56,054 nt of DNA from Lacrimispora amygdalina (GTDB taxonomy: Bacteria; Bacillota; Clostridia; Lachnospirales; Lachnospiraceae): positions 1 to 56,054 of the forward strand of contig NZ_OAOF01000025.1 of the NCBI RefSeq assembly GCF_900205965.1, in the 5' to 3' direction. The notes under the pieces were generated by a model. That model saw only the letters and a list, made by a program, of their open reading frames with translations, was not told the DNA's origin and did no database searches. This document shows positions 30,726-39,550 of the stretch, piece after piece. A program made the position numbers and the translations under genes. How positions within the stretch are numbered: position 1 is the first letter of the stretch; every line of letters starts with the position of its first letter.

Positions 30726-30920
30726 TTATAATTTATATATTTGCTCCAGCTCATTCTTATTTTCCTTTTTAATCCACATTAAGAAGAGAAGCAAAATAGG
30801 TATTATCACTTTCATGAACCGAATTAGCATAATAGTCATGGCTTCATAATCGTTGTATCCCTCATTGATGATTAGCCGATTAAACTCGTCTTTTAACGGC
30901 TTTATTCTCTTTTTCATCAT
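30726..30920 (-). CDS. Small membrane protein paired with the CpaE-like gene
   Basis: 64 residues with a basic N-terminus (MMKKRIKPLKDEF) and one strong hydrophobic helix (IMLIRFMKVIIPILLLFLMWI) followed by a lysine/glutamate-rich tail. Its start overlaps the stop of the CpaE-like gene (TAATG), so translation is coupled. It mirrors the gene at 3751-4071, which follows the other CpaE-like gene. No family is recognised. Confidence 0.6.
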   Translation of the reverse strand: MMKKRIKPLKDEFNRLIINEGYNDYEAMTIMLIRFMKVIIPILLLFLMWIKKENKNELEQIYKL

Positions 30921-32035
30921 TAGTTTTCCACTCTCTTTCTCTTACCAAATATGAAAAATCCTTTCTTCTTAGATTTCTCCGGTAAATATTCTTCGAGCAG
31001 TTCTGACATACCAGGAAAATCTTTTTCACTAAATGGATCCGATGAATAACCGAGAAATTTCAGATCCTTATGAAACAACTTTTTTAACACCTTTCTATCT
31101 GATTCTTTTTCAACAAAATTCAGATAGAAATTAATATGTTGTCTGGCCTCATCATCATAACGATTCCAAAACTCTGCCAAAAAAGTGATTTCCCATGGTT
31201 GCGTATTGCCAATTACAATTTTTACATGACAACGATTGTACGCATTAATATCACAATCTTGAAAACTTCCAAAATCTAGAATAATAAAATTGTATACTTG
31301 ATCCTTCAATATCTTTTTCAATAAGGAATTATCTGCATCTGGGTAGTAGTCGATATTTCTACTGGAAAAATATGAATCTATCATACTTAGCTTTTCTGCT
31401 TGACGTATCTGCTGTAATGCACCATTTTCATTCATTTCTACATAAGCGACACTATATCCCCACCGTTTTAACTGGTTTGCAATTACGATAGAATTATGTG
31501 TGCACCCTACTCTTGGCTGTGAACCAATCACACCAATCATTACCTTATTGACTTCTTTTACTTCTCTTTTTTCTTCCAGAGTCCGTTTTTTTACATCTTT
31601 ATACTCAGATGCTTCTTTGTAGCTCATCCCCTGATCCGTCAAGCATTCTTCGAGTTTTTGTTTAATAACAACAAAGTCACTAGATACTGCAAAGTTCCTA
31701 ACACCTACAGCAAATAATTCACTCAGAATTTTATCACCGGCTTGATTTATCGGAGATATGATAATAATTCTCACATGTTCATGAGTGATTAAAAAACCCT
31801 GTATTGTCTCTCCAATTGTTTCCTCGCTGTCAGAGAGTGCAGAAAGGTCAATAATCATATAGTCAACATCATTCTTGCTTAGTAAAAAGCCCTTGTTTTT
31901 CATGTAATTAGATAATGAAATATTGTTTCCAATTTGATTATTGCAATCTAGCGTTAGTAATTCAGCTTCTTTTATGGAGTGGTCCACGGTTTGTCTCATT
32001 GCCTTGCTAGATATGTACAGAACCATCATTTGCAT
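30920..32035 (-). CDS. CpaE/TadZ-like protein: receiver-like domain plus degenerate P-loop ATPase domain
   Basis: About 371 residues. The start was chosen at 32035 because AGGAGG lies 8 nt upstream; several nearby ATGs exist. The first 150 residues resemble a divergent response-regulator receiver (VDYMIIDLSAL, HVRIIIISPINQ). From about residue 165 a MinD/CpaE fold begins: MIGVIGSQPRVGCTHNSIVIANQL, then YSVAYVEMNENG and YNFIILDFGSF. The Walker A lysine is missing (RVGCTH). CpaE/TadZ proteins localise secretion and pilus machines; a similar role for the mating apparatus is inferred. The start overlaps the upstream gene by 29 nt. The C-terminal KKKGFFIFGKRKR tail is strongly basic. Confidence 0.65.
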   Translation of the reverse strand: MQMMVLYISSKAMRQTVDHSIKEAELLTLDCNNQIGNNISLSNYMKNKGFLLSKNDVDYMIIDLSALSDSEETIGETIQGFLITHEHVRIIIISPINQAGDKILSELFAVGVRNFAVSSDFVVIKQKLEECLTDQGMSYKEASEYKDVKKRTLEEKREVKEVNKVMIGVIGSQPRVGCTHNSIVIANQLKRWGYSVAYVEMNENGALQQIRQAEKLSMIDSYFSSRNIDYYPDADNSLLKKILKDQVYNFIILDFGSFQDCDINAYNRCHVKIVIGNTQPWEITFLAEFWNRYDDEARQHINFYLNFVEKESDRKVLKKLFHKDLKFLGYSSDPFSEKDFPGMSELLEEYLPEKSKKKGFFIFGKRKRVEN

Positions 32036-32384
32036 TTCCATCACCTCCTCCGCCTTTGTCATTTAGTAGTTCTTTTAATATCACCACCTCTGCAAAGTTT
32101 TTAAGTGACATAGTCGTATAACGTTTTGCCTTAGAAAGCATTTCATAAACAACATTTTCAACCTCAAAAGTTAGTCGTTCGCAATCATTTAAGCGCTTCT
32201 TACCATCTGCTAAAAACATGGAACGATTAAAGTTGATATAGATTCCAATAAAATTTCCATTTGAGTCAAAATAATGATGCAACCCATTCTGTAAAGCCGT
32301 TCTTACGCTGTTAATCATAATGGTTCTATCACCACTCAGTAACTCTATAGGAATATCAACCACGACAGTTTTTTTCCTTGCCAT
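32007..32384 (-). CDS. Hypothetical conjugation-module protein
   Basis: 125 residues, soluble, no signal peptide, not recognised. It begins ARKKTVVVDIPIEL, a strand-helix pattern seen in small DNA-binding or dimerisation proteins, and ends with a glycine-rich tail (DKGGGGDGNAND) overlapping the next gene. Its place between the VirB7-like peptide and the CpaE-like gene suggests a T4SS accessory role. Confidence 0.55.
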   Translation of the reverse strand: MARKKTVVVDIPIELLSGDRTIMINSVRTALQNGLHHYFDSNGNFIGIYINFNRSMFLADGKKRLNDCERLTFEVENVVYEMLSKAKRYTTMSLKNFAEVVILKELLNDKGGGGDGNANDGSVHI

Positions 32385-32415
32385 ATACTACCCCTTATCT
32401 AAATTGCATATATTT

Positions 32416-32505
32416 TTAACCACTGTGACAGCTTGCAAAAAGTGTAATTACTGAAACAATCATGCAAACTGCTATCTTTAATATTTTTATTTCTCTATTA
32501 TTCAT
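32416..32505 (-). CDS. 29-residue lipoprotein-like peptide (VirB7-like candidate)
   Basis: A short gene from the ATG at 32505 to TAA at 32416 with a strong GGGGAGGAG site 5 nt upstream. The peptide has a basic start (MNNREIKIL), a hydrophobic helix (IAVCMIVSVITLFA) and a lipobox-like LFASC four residues before its end. The start overlaps the end of the preceding gene by 8 nt, so it is coupled. T4SS loci often encode a tiny lipoprotein (VirB7 type), and this position fits, though sequence similarity cannot be shown at this length. Confidence 0.55.
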   Translation of the reverse strand: MNNREIKILKIAVCMIVSVITLFASCHSG

Positions 32506-33358
32506 GTTTGCTCCTCCCCTTTTCACTGATTATTACAACTAGCACTAAGGCCAGGAAAAGTGCAACAATAACTAACACCCACAATCCAATTGTTTTTATA
32601 CTTGTGGAAGTTTGATCTTGACTTTCCTCCATGCTTTTTTTCTCAGTTGCTGACGGAGTTTGTACCAGACTTTTCTCCGTTTGATCCATGTTTTCCTCTG
32701 ATTCCGGATAAACATGCATTGGAAGATTCTCGTTTTCCATAGTTGGAGATTTTTGATCAGAAACTCCATTTTTTGATAGGAAATTATGATTCTGTTCCCA
32801 AACTTCCTGTTCAGTAAATGCCTCTTCTGCCTCAGCAAGCATTGATTCCTGTATTTCATACAGTTCATCAATATCATCTGCGCTATATATTTTCTCCTCC
32901 TGGCTCATATCTGATCCCTGTTCAGACTTGTTATCTGTAAGATTCGAATGTTCCTCTGGATCCTCTCTTGCCCCTTCAATTGTAAAGACTATCTCATACA
33001 AAGAATTATTGTTTTTGTATGTAAGTTCAATAGTCTGTGAATCTGGAAGAATGGTATATTCCTCATTCATGTCATAGCGAACCCTTGCTCTGAAGGTGTA
33101 TACACCATTTACAAATATCTTTTTATATTCATAGTGATTGCTTTTATTCAAATCGATGCTCATATAAAATTGACCGTCCTTTTCACAATAGACCTCAATT
33201 TTTTCATTTAGATAGGCAATTACTGCCGGATCAAGCTTTACTGCTATGTTATAACTTGGTTCCATGTCCGCCTTACTTTCCATTGCTAATTGAAAAACAG
33301 CCAGCACACATAAAACTAAAGCAAGTAAATGTTTTCTTTTTTTACCGCGATCATTCAT
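32498..33358 (-). CDS. Secreted conjugation protein with C-terminal transmembrane helix
   Basis: About 286 residues from the ATG at 33358, which has AGGAG 9 nt upstream. It has a signal peptide (KHLLALVLCVLAVFQLAMESKA), a predicted beta-rich domain to about residue 120, a long Glu/Gln/Ser-rich linker, one transmembrane helix (TIGLWVLVIVALFLALVLVVII) and a short cytoplasmic tail. It starts 5 nt after the lysozyme/peptidase gene ends. It may act as a wall-spanning or membrane-anchoring component of the mating channel. No family is recognised. Confidence 0.6.
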   Translation of the reverse strand: MNDRGKKRKHLLALVLCVLAVFQLAMESKADMEPSYNIAVKLDPAVIAYLNEKIEVYCEKDGQFYMSIDLNKSNHYEYKKIFVNGVYTFRARVRYDMNEEYTILPDSQTIELTYKNNNSLYEIVFTIEGAREDPEEHSNLTDNKSEQGSDMSQEEKIYSADDIDELYEIQESMLAEAEEAFTEQEVWEQNHNFLSKNGVSDQKSPTMENENLPMHVYPESEENMDQTEKSLVQTPSATEKKSMEESQDQTSTSIKTIGLWVLVIVALFLALVLVVIISEKGRSKHE

Positions 33359-33362
33359 AAAA

Positions 33363-35069
33363 TTAATCTCCTGGTACTGAAAAATGCATATAATCTTTAG
33401 AACTGGTCCAATTTCCGCCCCACTTCCACCCAATACTCTTCATTGTTGTTACTGCAATTCCACTCTCATGCATACTCAATTCGTGTGAGCCATACGGCGT
33501 TCCTACTTTGACTATCCCACCAATAACCTGAGGATTTCCATAGTTATAATTTATATCAATCGCCAGACCATACGAATGAGAAGAACGGCTACCTGATGAA
33601 GAATTTGTTTTATTTTTCCAGACATAACCATCTATTTGCTTTATCTCATAGCCACCAGCTGATATGGTAGTCAGTGCGCCTAATAAGTCAGCAGACACCG
33701 CCTTGTGTACTCTTACCTTTTTAGCAATTCCAGCACTATTTACAAATGAGATGGTTGTTAAATATGATCCCATTTGAGATTCTGATGTTGGTAAATTACC
33801 ATTTGGAAAAAAAGCAGCCTTGATTTGAGCATAAGTTCCGTTATATATAGGACTTCCACCAGATGCAAATAGATTATAAGCATCCTGTGCAGCTCCCTGT
33901 CTCCGATCCCATTGTGCATACTTATAGTTCGGCGATTCCCAATGCCACAAAAAATCATCAACCGCATCTGATAATTGAGAGTATGAGTAAGTTCCAAATT
34001 CATTGAGAGAGCTTGCTTTTGACTGATGTTTCAATCCTCCGCTGTTATACAATGTCACATTGCCTTTATACCAGACATTCTCAATTAACAGGTATTCGCA
34101 CTGTGCTTCTACATTTGACAAATTATAGCCTTTTGCATCCAGCCACTTCAGGAACTTGGTTCTTCGTCCATACGACCATTGAACCATTCCGATGCCTGTT
34201 CCTCCAGTTTCTTGCTGAACCACTTTCATGCCGCATTCTGCTTCAATATTTCCGATCAGAGCGGCACAGGCATAATCTGACCAGCCTTTACTTTTAAAAT
34301 AATCCCAAATCTGTTTTGCTACAGAAGAATCACTTATATTTCCAGAAGGTATACCATCATACCCCATTCCACCAGATTCACGAATCAATTCTGTAATACG
34401 CTCAATAGATGTTATAAAAAAATCAACGTCACCCTCATCTTTGAATGTACCATCTGATAACAAAGCCTCTGATAACTCATCATCTGTCTTATATGTAAGA
34501 GATACAGTATAATAATCTTGGTTATGACAGGTCACAACATATGGAAGATTAGCAATTTTATTTTCATAGAAATCTATTACCGACTGCTTAGATATCTTAT
34601 CCTTGGCATCAGAAAGCTGTACTTCTTCTGTAAAACAAAAATATGCAATTGCAGTAACTATCGGAGGGGATGGGGTAATAACCTCAACTGTTGGATATAC
34701 CGTTTCTGTTGAACTTGAATAAGAATCTGTATCTGCATCATATTCTTCTACCTCTATTTCATATTTGTACTCTTCCCTGGCATCTTGAGCAATTTTTGAC
34801 ATCGTCTGGATTGTCTGTTCTATGTATGCATCTCTGGACTGTTCAATCGCCTTATAATATTTTGTCTGAGTTATTACAAAGGTATCATCAAGCAATGCAT
34901 CTATATCCTCATTATCATCCCCAGTGACAAAACCTGAAATTGGTAAAAATGCTGCACCTATCAATAAAACAAGCGCTATTACAGTTATAACAATCCATTT
35001 TAAAAGCTTGCGGCCATCTTCCGTAGTTAATAACTGTTTTGCTATTTGCAGTGCAATTTTTATATGCAT
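33363..35069 (-). CDS. Bifunctional peptidoglycan hydrolase of the T4SS (lysozyme-like plus M15 peptidase), TrsG/CwlT-like
   Basis: 568 residues. An N-terminal transmembrane helix (about 25-47) is followed by a linker region, then a phage-tail-lysozyme-like domain (about 250-410: AKQIWDYFKSKGWSDYACAALIGNIEAECG, GIGMVQWSYGRR), and a C-terminal peptidase M15/VanY-like domain (about 430-568). The zinc-site pattern SHSYGLAIDIN and the final YMHFSVP give the expected His-x6-Asp and His ligands. Such proteins locally open the cell wall so the conjugation channel can pass. The ATG overlaps the VirB4 stop (TAATG) with GGAGG upstream, tying it tightly to the VirB4 gene. Confidence 0.85.
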   Translation of the reverse strand: MHIKIALQIAKQLLTTEDGRKLLKWIVITVIALVLLIGAAFLPISGFVTGDDNEDIDALLDDTFVITQTKYYKAIEQSRDAYIEQTIQTMSKIAQDAREEYKYEIEVEEYDADTDSYSSSTETVYPTVEVITPSPPIVTAIAYFCFTEEVQLSDAKDKISKQSVIDFYENKIANLPYVVTCHNQDYYTVSLTYKTDDELSEALLSDGTFKDEGDVDFFITSIERITELIRESGGMGYDGIPSGNISDSSVAKQIWDYFKSKGWSDYACAALIGNIEAECGMKVVQQETGGTGIGMVQWSYGRRTKFLKWLDAKGYNLSNVEAQCEYLLIENVWYKGNVTLYNSGGLKHQSKASSLNEFGTYSYSQLSDAVDDFLWHWESPNYKYAQWDRRQGAAQDAYNLFASGGSPIYNGTYAQIKAAFFPNGNLPTSESQMGSYLTTISFVNSAGIAKKVRVHKAVSADLLGALTTISAGGYEIKQIDGYVWKNKTNSSSGSRSSHSYGLAIDINYNYGNPQVIGGIVKVGTPYGSHELSMHESGIAVTTMKSIGWKWGGNWTSSKDYMHFSVPGD

Positions 35070-36955
35070 TATCTTCCTCCGGCAGAACCAAAAATAGCAA
35101 GCATTTCATCAGATACATCAACAGTAAGATTAATCCTCATATTACCCACCATAAATACCCCCTGTCCTCTGGTCTTTGAGGATAAAATATTTACTTCCTT
35201 ATCTGATAAATTAAATAGCTCTTGTGTTTCCTTTAAGTTCTTTCCATCAGTTCCCATTATCAATTTATAACAAGCACTATCAATAATTGCCTGCCCATAT
35301 CGTTTAACTGCGGGATCTAATATATCAACAATTGAATGGGTAATAAACATAAGACCACCTTCGTATTTTCGTGCTCTTTTTGAGATATTTCTAAGATATT
35401 TCATCATATCCGGATAATCCGGATCTACAAATAAATATCCCTCATCAATTCCAAACAAGACCCGCTGTGTCCTGTCAGCAGACATTTGCTGCCAACCCCA
35501 TGAAGTCAAATTACAAAATTGTGCTCGTTTTACATTGTCATCCAAATCAAGCAGCTTAGAAACATCTAAATCAATAAAATCACTTTTAGCATCTAATGTT
35601 GTGTGACCATTCCAAATAAACTGATCCGCACCATATGCTGCACTGTATAGCTTCAATACCAATTTGTCTCTAATTGCTTTTATGTAAACATTGTCTTCTT
35701 CCTCCGCTTTTTCTTTTGCATAATCATATAAATCTCTCATTATAGGAAATTTGTCATTTGGAATTTTTGTCACATCTGTATCCCATGTAATACCAAAACT
35801 TTTATACAAATCTATAAGTGTTTGCTCTAATATTGTCTTCAACTCTGCGTTATAATCTAGGTTTCCAAAATATAACGAAAAAAACAATCTCAACTGCTGA
35901 ATATATAAAGCTAACTGTGATTCTTCATGTTCATTTTCTACGTCATACGTAAAAAAATCCCCCAAATATTCCCCTTCATCCAGATCCTCTTCCTTAATAC
36001 TACAGACAGCTCTAACTTGTAATGGATTAATTCGTCCGTTAACGCCAGTAGCACAATCAATAACATCACCATTGATATAATCGCTATGTGCTAAATCTAC
36101 ATATTCACGTTCAGGATCAAAAATAATTACTTTAGTCCCTGTCCAGTTCTCTTTCGCAAATATTACCTTTAACACAGTTGATTTTCCGACACCAGGGATA
36201 CCTGTAACCACCCAGTTAGAATTCGTCCGATCTTTATTACGTATCCATTGGTTAATAATCACCAATAACAAATCTTTTGTTTTGCCTAAATAATAGCCCT
36301 CTTCATCGTACAGGCCAGTAGATGCATTGGGATAACCTCCCAATAAAGTGGTAATTGGCATTGGCCGTTCTCCCATGTTACTTACCATTTGGTAATTGGG
36401 TAAACCATAAGGAGCAATAGCCGAAAAAGCCAAAAACTGTTTATATACTAATGGGCGTATACTACACTCCAGACCAGATAAAATAGATTGAATCCTTCTT
36501 GTCCGACTTGCTAACTCCACAGGGTTTTCAGCCGAAACATAAAGCATAATATTTACAAACCCAACCGGTTCCCCTTTCACTGTAATCCTATGTATCAAAT
36601 TCATTAAATTTTCAATAGAATACTCATATGCTTGACGTTCAGATTCCTTCTTAGCGGCATCCAGATTTTCTCTCAATTCTGATATCTTTTTATTCAAAGC
36701 CTTTGTTAACACAGTAGGTGACGTATGTCGATATTCAATCTTAGTAATTGTACTCTCCAAATTTGCTATGGGAGCCAACCAACCATAATCAGCATCAGAG
36801 GGGAACTTTGATACACACATGACTCTCCCGTAGTTCTCTGATATATTCAGGTGGCTTCGATCAAAATCTATTGCTGAGGGTGTAATAATATTAAGAAGAG
36901 TAGTATTTACCTCAATATCTTTACAAATAATTTGATTTGCTGATTTTTTTTCCAT
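35069..36955 (-). CDS. VirB4/TrsE-family conjugation ATPase
   Basis: 628 residues. Walker A GIPGVGKST is at residues 252-260 and Walker B is in VLFGIDEGYLFVD near residue 497. The N-terminal region carries the VirB4-type domain (SKFPSDADYGWLAP ... QFLAFSAIAPYG). VirB4 proteins power assembly and substrate transfer of the T4SS at the inner face of the membrane. Length is within the range of Gram-positive homologues. AGGGGG lies 4 nt before the ATG. It is 8 bp after the TrsD-like gene, so the operon is tight. Confidence 0.92.
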   Translation of the reverse strand: MEKKSANQIICKDIEVNTTLLNIITPSAIDFDRSHLNISENYGRVMCVSKFPSDADYGWLAPIANLESTITKIEYRHTSPTVLTKALNKKISELRENLDAAKKESERQAYEYSIENLMNLIHRITVKGEPVGFVNIMLYVSAENPVELASRTRRIQSILSGLECSIRPLVYKQFLAFSAIAPYGLPNYQMVSNMGERPMPITTLLGGYPNASTGLYDEEGYYLGKTKDLLLVIINQWIRNKDRTNSNWVVTGIPGVGKSTVLKVIFAKENWTGTKVIIFDPEREYVDLAHSDYINGDVIDCATGVNGRINPLQVRAVCSIKEEDLDEGEYLGDFFTYDVENEHEESQLALYIQQLRLFFSLYFGNLDYNAELKTILEQTLIDLYKSFGITWDTDVTKIPNDKFPIMRDLYDYAKEKAEEEDNVYIKAIRDKLVLKLYSAAYGADQFIWNGHTTLDAKSDFIDLDVSKLLDLDDNVKRAQFCNLTSWGWQQMSADRTQRVLFGIDEGYLFVDPDYPDMMKYLRNISKRARKYEGGLMFITHSIVDILDPAVKRYGQAIIDSACYKLIMGTDGKNLKETQELFNLSDKEVNILSSKTRGQGVFMVGNMRINLTVDVSDEMLAIFGSAGGR

Positions 36956-36963
36956 ACTTCCCC

Positions 36964-37434
36964 CTATACCCTAATCTGCGTAATTGTCTCATAAAAATTA
37001 GTTGATCCTATTCCCATATATGGAGCTTGCTGTGGATTGCCAAATAGATTACACATTTTGATAATTTCATTTTCTTTAAGAATTTCACATAAATTTCCAG
37101 CAGCTGCGTATCGTTCTTTGAATTCATTGATTCTGATTGTCAACTCTTTCTGCGTATCTTTTATGTTAGGTCCGATCTTTTTCCATATCTTTATGTAATG
37201 CTGATGCTCAAAATTTTCCCCGTTAGTAGATAAATAAGCAACTTCACGTAACATGTAATTTAATCCTTTACGTTTGCCCAGGTTTTCTGTCTCCTGATGT
37301 TTTAATTTTAAATACTCTTTTGTTGGATCTAAATTCACCTGGGAAGGTAGCGTAAAGTAATCAAAATCGTTCTTGTCACCTTCAAATGACATCGCCTGCC
37401 TTTGAGTAACAGTTTCTAATTCCTCTTCACTCAA
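36964..37434 (-). CDS. TrsD-like conjugation protein, 3' part in frame (start broken or slippery)
   Basis: The visible frame gives 156 residues if started at a TTG (37434), which has no convincing ribosome site. The same reading frame stays open upstream, with protein-like text (IQQKTANDLVNVKDIKDIFLYTKNG), to an A10 run at 37571-37580 on the minus strand. Just beyond the run, an ideal start exists at 37589 (GAGGAGG, 6 nt, ATG), but it is one base out of frame. With 11 A residues the product would be about 208 residues, close to TrsD of staphylococcal conjugative plasmids, which also lies between TrsC and the VirB4 homologue TrsE. It is probably a soluble T4SS partner of VirB4. The gene is either expressed by slippage, phase-variable, or affected by a sequencing error. 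Confidence 0.6.
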   Translation of the reverse strand: MSEEELETVTQRQAMSFEGDKNDFDYFTLPSQVNLDPTKEYLKLKHQETENLGKRKGLNYMLREVAYLSTNGENFEHQHYIKIWKKIGPNIKDTQKELTIRINEFKERYAAAGNLCEILKENEIIKMCNLFGNPQQAPYMGIGSTNFYETITQIRV

Positions 37435-37589
37435 GAGGTCAATATTAATATTGCCAGTGTTTAGAAAACAAATCAGGAAACCATTTTTTGTATATAAAAA
37501 AATATCTTTAATGTCTTTAACATTTACTAGATCGTTAGCTGTTTTTTGCTGTATAGTTAATTGTGCATCTTTTTTTTTTCCTTAATCAT
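37435..37589 (-). other. Out-of-frame 5' end of the TrsD-like gene with A10 slippery tract
   Basis: The ATG at 37589 overlaps the stop of the PrgI-like gene (ATGATTAA) and has GAGGAGG 6 nt upstream. It reads MIKEKKK and then, because the homopolymer has ten A residues, MHN and a stop at 37557. One extra A joins it perfectly to the downstream frame. Runs of nine or more A are well-known sites of RNA-polymerase slippage and of replication slippage in AT-rich bacteria. Confidence 0.65.
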
Positions 37590-37923
37590 TTAATACCTCC
37601 TCATCTGCATATTCAAAATTAGAATCATAACTGTACGAGTAACTTTTTTGACTTCGATTGTACTGTCTGACAATTTGGAGTTTTCTAATCATACTTTCAT
37701 TATTGTTATCCCTTCTTACGATTACAAAAACCGTGGTTACAATAAAGACACCAGTAGCGATACCCACAAGTGAGTTAATTAAAAACGCTAAAATTATACC
37801 TATTAATAGAGATATCCCTGTAGCAAATAATATTATGGCAAGCTCCAGTTTTCCTAATCCGGTAACATAATCCTCAGAATCAAGTGTCTTAATTGGTATG
37901 TATAATGGTTTTTTTTTCTCCAT
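37582..37923 (-). CDS. PrgI/TrsC-family (VirB3-like) membrane protein
   Basis: 113 residues with two adjacent hydrophobic helices (LAIILFATGISLLIGIILAFL and LVGIATGVFIVTTVFVIV) and then a basic and tyrosine/serine-rich cytoplasmic tail. The layout, a short N-terminal segment YIPIKTLDSEDYVTGLG plus a helical hairpin, is that of the PrgI/VirB3 family, which docks VirB4 to the membrane. AAGGG lies upstream of the ATG. It is placed two genes before VirB4, as in other Gram-positive systems. Confidence 0.75.
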   Translation of the reverse strand: MEKKKPLYIPIKTLDSEDYVTGLGKLELAIILFATGISLLIGIILAFLINSLVGIATGVFIVTTVFVIVRRDNNNESMIRKLQIVRQYNRSQKSYSYSYDSNFEYADEEVLND

Positions 37924-37940
37924 GCTTATCCCTTCTCAGC

Positions 37941-38192
37941 TCAGTTTCTGTATGCCTCAGCTATTAAGCTAATTATCTGTGGAATGCTACCACACAAAAT
38001 TGCTGCATAAAGAATATTCTTAATTTTTTTAATTAAATCATTTATTGGTTGTTCGTTGGACATGTGGTTTATTCCAACAATTAAACAGCGTAATATAGAT
38101 CCAGCAACAACCAAGCCAGTAATAATATTCATCAGCAATCTAATGTAATCAGTATAGGAACTGGCAGATGCTCCCATTTCTAAAGTAATCAT
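37941..38192 (-). CDS. Small two-helix membrane protein, VirB2-like
   Basis: 83 residues with two hydrophobic helices (LLMNIITGLVVAGSILRCLIV and ILYAAILCGSIPQIISLIA) and a short charged loop, the shape of VirB2/TrbC-type subunits. There is no signal peptide. AAGGAG is 5 nt before the ATG. It lies between the VirB6-like and PrgI-like genes. Assignment rests on size, topology and context. Confidence 0.55.
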   Translation of the reverse strand: MITLEMGASASSYTDYIRLLMNIITGLVVAGSILRCLIVGINHMSNEQPINDLIKKIKNILYAAILCGSIPQIISLIAEAYRN

Positions 38193-38224
38193 TTTTCTCC
38201 TTATACTTATTATTATTAAGCTTG

Positions 38225-39106
38225 TTATTTAAAAAGTTTGTTAAAAACTCCATGCATTGCACTTGTACCAACAGTACCAACTGCTCGTTTGCTGCCATCT
38301 CCAAGTCCGGTAGAATAAGCAAATTTTTCCAACCATTTTGGTGACCTAAGTGTTGCAATTAACCAGCCTAAACAACGGAATGCCTCCATTGATATAGCTG
38401 AATCAGGAGATACGCCTTCAATCATTGACACCATTGCCCGACATAGCATATAAAAACAAATCAGCTGCAGGATGTAATATAACCCAGTCACGCATATGCT
38501 GGTTATGATTCCATTAAATCGTTCATGAGTTGTATAACATAGCTCTGAACAAAATGTAGGTAAGATAACATACATCAACATGAGTTCAATTGCTCTAATC
38601 GTAGCAATTATATAAAATGCAATTATTCCTATGACTAATATGAAAATAACCACATTCCAGATGAATCCCATTCCTGTAATATTTGCCATCAGAGCCTGTA
38701 CTGAACTGGACAAAGATATGGTCCAATCCTCATTTTCTCCTAATTCAGTTATGGCCATATCAGCTACTGCTGATGTAAAATTCATAAACGTTCCAAAGAA
38801 CCAACCTGAACAACAAGAAAATGCTACCGCTTTTGCTCCTCTTACCAAAATATCCAAAGGGTCCGAGTCTGGATCCCCCTCTGTTTCTGCAACATAAGTA
38901 TTAAAGTAGCTACTTATGCAAAACAACATAATTAGAAAAATGGAAAGCCCTACAAAAGCGTTATGTATTCTCATTACAGCCGACTGTTCCACAAACGATT
39001 TAACCAATGACTGAAATACTTCATTAAATGTTAGTAATACTGACTCCAGCAATGCTGTTGTTATATTACCTATAAATTTAGCAATTGCTTTTAATAAGAA
39101 ATCCAT
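38225..39106 (-). CDS. VirB6/TrsL-like polytopic membrane protein
   Basis: 293 residues with about five to six hydrophobic helices (for example AFVGLSIFLIMLFCISSYF, WNVVIFILVIGIIAFYIIATIRAIELMLMYVILPTFC, ICVTGLYYILQLICFYMLCRAMV). The segment AIELMLMYVILPTFCSELCYTTHERFNGIITS is a pattern shared by VirB6-like proteins of Clostridial ICEs. The family forms the inner-membrane channel core. AGGA precedes the ATG. Confidence 0.75.
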   Translation of the reverse strand: MDFLLKAIAKFIGNITTALLESVLLTFNEVFQSLVKSFVEQSAVMRIHNAFVGLSIFLIMLFCISSYFNTYVAETEGDPDSDPLDILVRGAKAVAFSCCSGWFFGTFMNFTSAVADMAITELGENEDWTISLSSSVQALMANITGMGFIWNVVIFILVIGIIAFYIIATIRAIELMLMYVILPTFCSELCYTTHERFNGIITSICVTGLYYILQLICFYMLCRAMVSMIEGVSPDSAISMEAFRCLGWLIATLRSPKWLEKFAYSTGLGDGSKRAVGTVGTSAMHGVFNKLFK

Positions 39107-39117
39107 AAGTATCCTAC

Positions 39118-39543
39118 TTAACTAATTATGTAGCGACATACATTTTCAGCAACATAGTATGTCCTAATTGCTGCTGCTGAATCTCCATCTGTTAAACCAT
39201 ATGCACCAAGTATCAAGGTGACTAGTCCACTAAGAGATGCTATTAAGACACCTATAGCTATTGTCTGTATTAACGCCTTCTTTTTTTGTGGCTTCTCTTG
39301 ATCTTCGGCCGTCTGCCAAGCTAATCCGGCTTTAAGAGCTAAAAGAATAGTCAAGATAACAACTATAGCTGTCAAAGCTATTGTCGCCCCTAAAATCACT
39401 GCTCTTGTACCGGTATATAAATTCGTGCTTTTAAAATCAACTTCTGATGCAAATACCGTAAGCACAAAATACATATTAATAACCAGTATTAAAATTATTG
39501 TTTGAAAAATCCTATATATTGCTTTTTTTTCTATGGAATACAT
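39118..39543 (-). CDS. Membrane subunit of the T4SS with three hydrophobic segments
   Basis: 141 residues: an N-terminal hydrophobic segment that may be a signal peptide (IILILVINMYFVLTVFASE), and two further helices (AVILGATIALTAIVVILTILLAL and TIAIGVLIASLSGLVTLILGAYG) separated by a charged loop (EDQEKPQKKK). This resembles TrbC/VirB2-type pilin precursors. It lies between VirD4 and VirB6-like. The AGGAGG site has a somewhat long spacing of 11 nt. Confidence 0.55.
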   Translation of the reverse strand: MYSIEKKAIYRIFQTIILILVINMYFVLTVFASEVDFKSTNLYTGTRAVILGATIALTAIVVILTILLALKAGLAWQTAEDQEKPQKKKALIQTIAIGVLIASLSGLVTLILGAYGLTDGDSAAAIRTYYVAENVCRYIIS

Positions 39544-39550
39544 AACTTCT

